A stretch of 64,000 nucleotides of DNA from positions 434,001 to 498,000 of the forward strand of contig NZ_JOID01000008.1 of the NCBI RefSeq assembly GCF_000719865.1, written 5' to 3'. This stretch comes from Streptomyces albus subsp. albus (GTDB taxonomy: Bacteria; Actinomycetota; Actinomycetes; Streptomycetales; Streptomycetaceae). A program made the translations under genes and the position numbers. Positions 61,923-64,000 of the stretch are shown here, in pieces (position 1 is the stretch's first letter; each line of letters opens with the position of its first letter). The notes under the pieces are model-generated. The model saw only the letters and a program-made list of their open reading frames with translations. It did not search any database and was not told the DNA's origin.

Positions 61923-62210
61923 GCGAGGCACTCCTGGCCCAAGTGGAATCGGTCGAGGCAGCCGTGCTGTGGTGCTGGGGACCATCGTTCCCAATGCGTA
62001 CGTCAGATGCAAGGGCAGATGCACGTGCAGCTGACGGTATTGCCCGGGATCGCGGTGGATTGAACCGTTAATCTTCGGGCCCGGCTCCACCGGACTTCCC
62101 GTCCGTCTCCGCTTTGTGTAACCGGACCGGCACGCAACGGAGCCCGGAAGTGGCAGACTTCGCCTGTTGACGGTCGCAGTGCATCAACTACGGAGACAGG
62201 TAGTCGGTAC

Positions 62211-63104
62211 ATGAGCACAGGGCAGTCGGTAAGCGGAACCGAGGGAGCGGGAGGATCCAGTGGCTCGATGGTGCGCCGCATCCTCCTCGGCTCACAGCTC
62301 AGACGGCTCCGCGAGTCCAGGGGCGTCACCCGCGAGGCGGCGGGGTATTCGATCCGCGCCTCCGAGTCCAAGATCAGCCGCATGGAGCTGGGCCGGGTGA
62401 GCTTCAAGGCCCGGGACGTCGAGGATCTGCTCACGCTCTACGGAGTCACCGACCCGGCCGAGCGCGACGCCCTCCTGGGCCTGGCGCGGGAAGCCAACGT
62501 CGCCGGCTGGTGGCACAGCTTCAGCGATGTGCTGCCCGGCTGGTTCCAGACCTATGTCGGACTGGAGGGCGCGGCCTCCGGCATCCTCGGCTACGAGGTG
62601 CAGTTCGTGCCCGGTCTGCTGCAGACCGAGGGCTACGCCCACGCCGTCGTCACGCGCGGCCAGCCCGATGCCGCGCCGTCCGAGGTCGAGCGGCGCGTCG
62701 CCCTGCGCCTGGAGCGGCAGAAGCTGCTCGTCGCCGAGCACGGTCCGGAGTTCCACCTCATCCTGGACGAGGCGGCGCTGCACCGGCCCTATGGCGACCG
62801 CGAGGTGATGCGCGGCCAGCTCCGCCATCTCACCGAGCTGTCCGAACACCCGCGGGTGACCCTGCAGATCATGCCGTTCTCCTTCGGCGGCCACGCCGGT
62901 GAGAGCGGGGCCTTCACCCTGCTGCGCTTCCCCGAGTCCGATCTGCCGGACATCGTCTACCTGGAGCAGCTCACCAGCGCCCTCTATCTCGACAAGCCCG
63001 AGGACGTCCGGCAGTACCGGCGTGTGCTGGACCGGTTGCGCGAGGACAGCCCCGACCCGGCCGGGAGCCGTGAACTCATCGGGAAAATCCTCCGTGACTA
63101 CTGA
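62211..63104 (+). CDS. XRE-family regulator with DUF5753 (Scr1-type) domain
   Basis: 297 residues. The helix-turn-helix (about 20-75) reads RRILLGSQLRRLRESRGVTR, then SIRASESKISRMELGRVSFK. DUF5753 follows with YEVQFVPGLLQTEGYAHAVV, LDEAALHRPYGD and IMPFSFGGHAGESGAF. The first 19 residues are Ser/Gly-rich; an internal ATG at 62268 is possible. Divergent from the TTA-containing ATPase gene across 288 bp, and within reach of the DUF397 gene at 57.9 kb, which may be its partner. Confidence 0.9.
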   Translation: MSTGQSVSGTEGAGGSSGSMVRRILLGSQLRRLRESRGVTREAAGYSIRASESKISRMELGRVSFKARDVEDLLTLYGVTDPAERDALLGLAREANVAGWWHSFSDVLPGWFQTYVGLEGAASGILGYEVQFVPGLLQTEGYAHAVVTRGQPDAAPSEVERRVALRLERQKLLVAEHGPEFHLILDEAALHRPYGDREVMRGQLRHLTELSEHPRVTLQIMPFSFGGHAGESGAFTLLRFPESDLPDIVYLEQLTSALYLDKPEDVRQYRRVLDRLREDSPDPAGSRELIGKILRDY

Positions 63105-63190
63105 GACAACAGTACGATGACAAACCGTCAGGAGCCCGAACCCTCCGCGGGCGCCCCGCCCGGCGCTCCGGTCTCCACGTCAGGGGTGGC

Positions 63191-64000
63191 ATGTCCTACT
63201 TCGCAGATTTGGCCCACCAATACATAGCCGGTGAATGGAAATCCGGTTCCGGATCGTGGGACATCATCGATTTCAATCCCTACAACGGGGACAAGCTGGC
63301 GGCCATCACGATCGCCACCGTCGACGAGGTCGACGAGGCGTACCGGGCCGCCGAGAGCGCGCAGCGCGCGTGGGCGGCCACCAATCCGTATCTCCGCCGG
63401 GCGGTCTTCGAGCGGGCGCTCACCCTCATCGACGAGCGCCAGGAGGAGATCACCGAGGCGATCATCGCGGAGCTCGGCGGCACGCACCTCAAGGCCGCTT
63501 TCGAACTCCACCTCGCCAAGGAGTTCCTGCGCGAGGCGATCCTGCTGGCGGTCCGGCCCGAGGGGCGGATCCTCCCGGCGGCCACCGACGGCAAGGAGAA
63601 CCGGGTCTACCGGACGCCGGTCGGCGTCGTCAGCGTCATCAGCCCGTTCAACTTCCCGTTCCTGCTGTCGTTCAAGTCCGTCGCCCCGGCCCTCGCCCTC
63701 GGCAACGCCGTCGTCCTCAAGCCGCACCAGAACACCCCGATCGTCGGCGGTTCCCTGGTCGCGAAGATCCTGGAGGACGCCGGACTGCCGCCCGGGGTCC
63801 TGAACGTCGTCATCACCGACATCGCCGAGATCGGCGACGCCTTCATCGAGCACCCGGTGCCCAAGGTCATCTCCTTCACCGGCTCGGACAAGGTCGGCCG
63901 CCACGTGGGCACCGTCGCCGCCTCGCACTTCAAGCGCTCGGTCCTCGAACTCGGCGGCAACAGCGCCCTGATCGTGCTGGAGGACGCGGACCTCGACTAC
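63191..64000 (+). CDS. aldehyde dehydrogenase family protein (5' part, runs off the window)
   Basis: The first 270 codons of an NAD(P)-dependent aldehyde dehydrogenase: MSYFADLAHQYIAGEWKSGS, VGVVSVISPFNFPFLLSFKS (cofactor region), VLKPHQNTPIVGG, PKVISFTGSDKVGRHVG and LELGGNSALIVLEDADLD with the general-base glutamate. The catalytic cysteine would lie beyond the window edge. It resembles benzaldehyde/vanillin-type dehydrogenases, but the substrate cannot be set. ATG 63191 has AGGGGTGG upstream. Confidence 0.92.
   Translation, partial: MSYFADLAHQYIAGEWKSGSGSWDIIDFNPYNGDKLAAITIATVDEVDEAYRAAESAQRAWAATNPYLRRAVFERALTLIDERQEEITEAIIAELGGTHLKAAFELHLAKEFLREAILLAVRPEGRILPAATDGKENRVYRTPVGVVSVISPFNFPFLLSFKSVAPALALGNAVVLKPHQNTPIVGGSLVAKILEDAGLPPGVLNVVITDIAEIGDAFIEHPVPKVISFTGSDKVGRHVGTVAASHFKRSVLELGGNSALIVLEDADLDY

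Overview
The window reads as chromosome of a Streptomyces (or very close actinomycete). The base composition is very GC-rich with strong G/C at codon third positions, and TTA codons are almost absent. Start codons are mixed ATG/GTG/TTG, and many genes overlap by 4 or 8 bases. Several genus hallmarks are present: topoisomerase I with a Lys/Ala tail in place of zinc fingers, an MFS–thymidylate kinase fusion, and XRE(DUF5753)/DUF397/ATPase regulator sets.

Layout. 1–12.4 kb is conserved core: TM2 and DUF2752 membrane genes, topA, the MFS–tmk fusion, holB (delta'), a lipid-anchored alpha/beta hydrolase and tRNA-Thr(CGU) with its terminator. 12.4–22.5 kb is accessory. It holds a divergent TetR/SDR pair with a symmetric double operator, a gene remnant, a duplicated secreted I36-type protease-inhibitor gene (both copies with an early TTA codon, the second frameshifted) flanking a lipoprotein gene, an ABC exporter, a Fic protein with a dyad abutting its start codon, an XRE/DUF397 pair and a two-gene unit of unknown function.

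23.0–35.7 kb is a light-controlled carotenoid locus. Two convergent operons, crtY-crtU and crtE-crtI-crtB-crtV(Rieske), predict an aromatic (isorenieratene-type) carotenoid. A photolyase gene diverges from crtE. A MerR/B12 photoreceptor-repressor (LitR) gene diverges from an ECF sigma factor gene (LitS).

35.9–53.6 kb looks like an oligosaccharide, probably galacto-manno-oligosaccharide, utilisation locus. It has a ROK repressor, a peptide/glycan-type ABC importer (with one permease and one ATPase fused), a GH36 alpha-galactosidase, a GH2 beta-mannosidase and a LacI-type effector domain lacking its DNA-binding domain. The importer promoter and the alpha-galactosidase/beta-mannosidase intergenic region carry nearly the same 31-bp promoter/operator block (25 of 31 positions identical), which ties the two halves together. 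A drug-type ABC transporter plus two-component system sits between them.

53.7–64 kb has an ornithine-lipid type acyltransferase pair (OlsB/OlsA-like), a GlsB/YeaQ membrane protein, an ATP-dependent DNA ligase, a stand-alone DUF397 gene behind a Crp-like site, a ClpC-like AAA+ unfoldase, an anti-sigma-type ATPase with a TTA codon, an XRE/DUF5753 regulator, and the 5' part of an aldehyde dehydrogenase that runs off the end.

No CRISPR array, integrase, transposase or rRNA is seen. The two most interesting signals are the shared promoter/operator of the sugar locus and the duplicated TTA-containing inhibitor genes.
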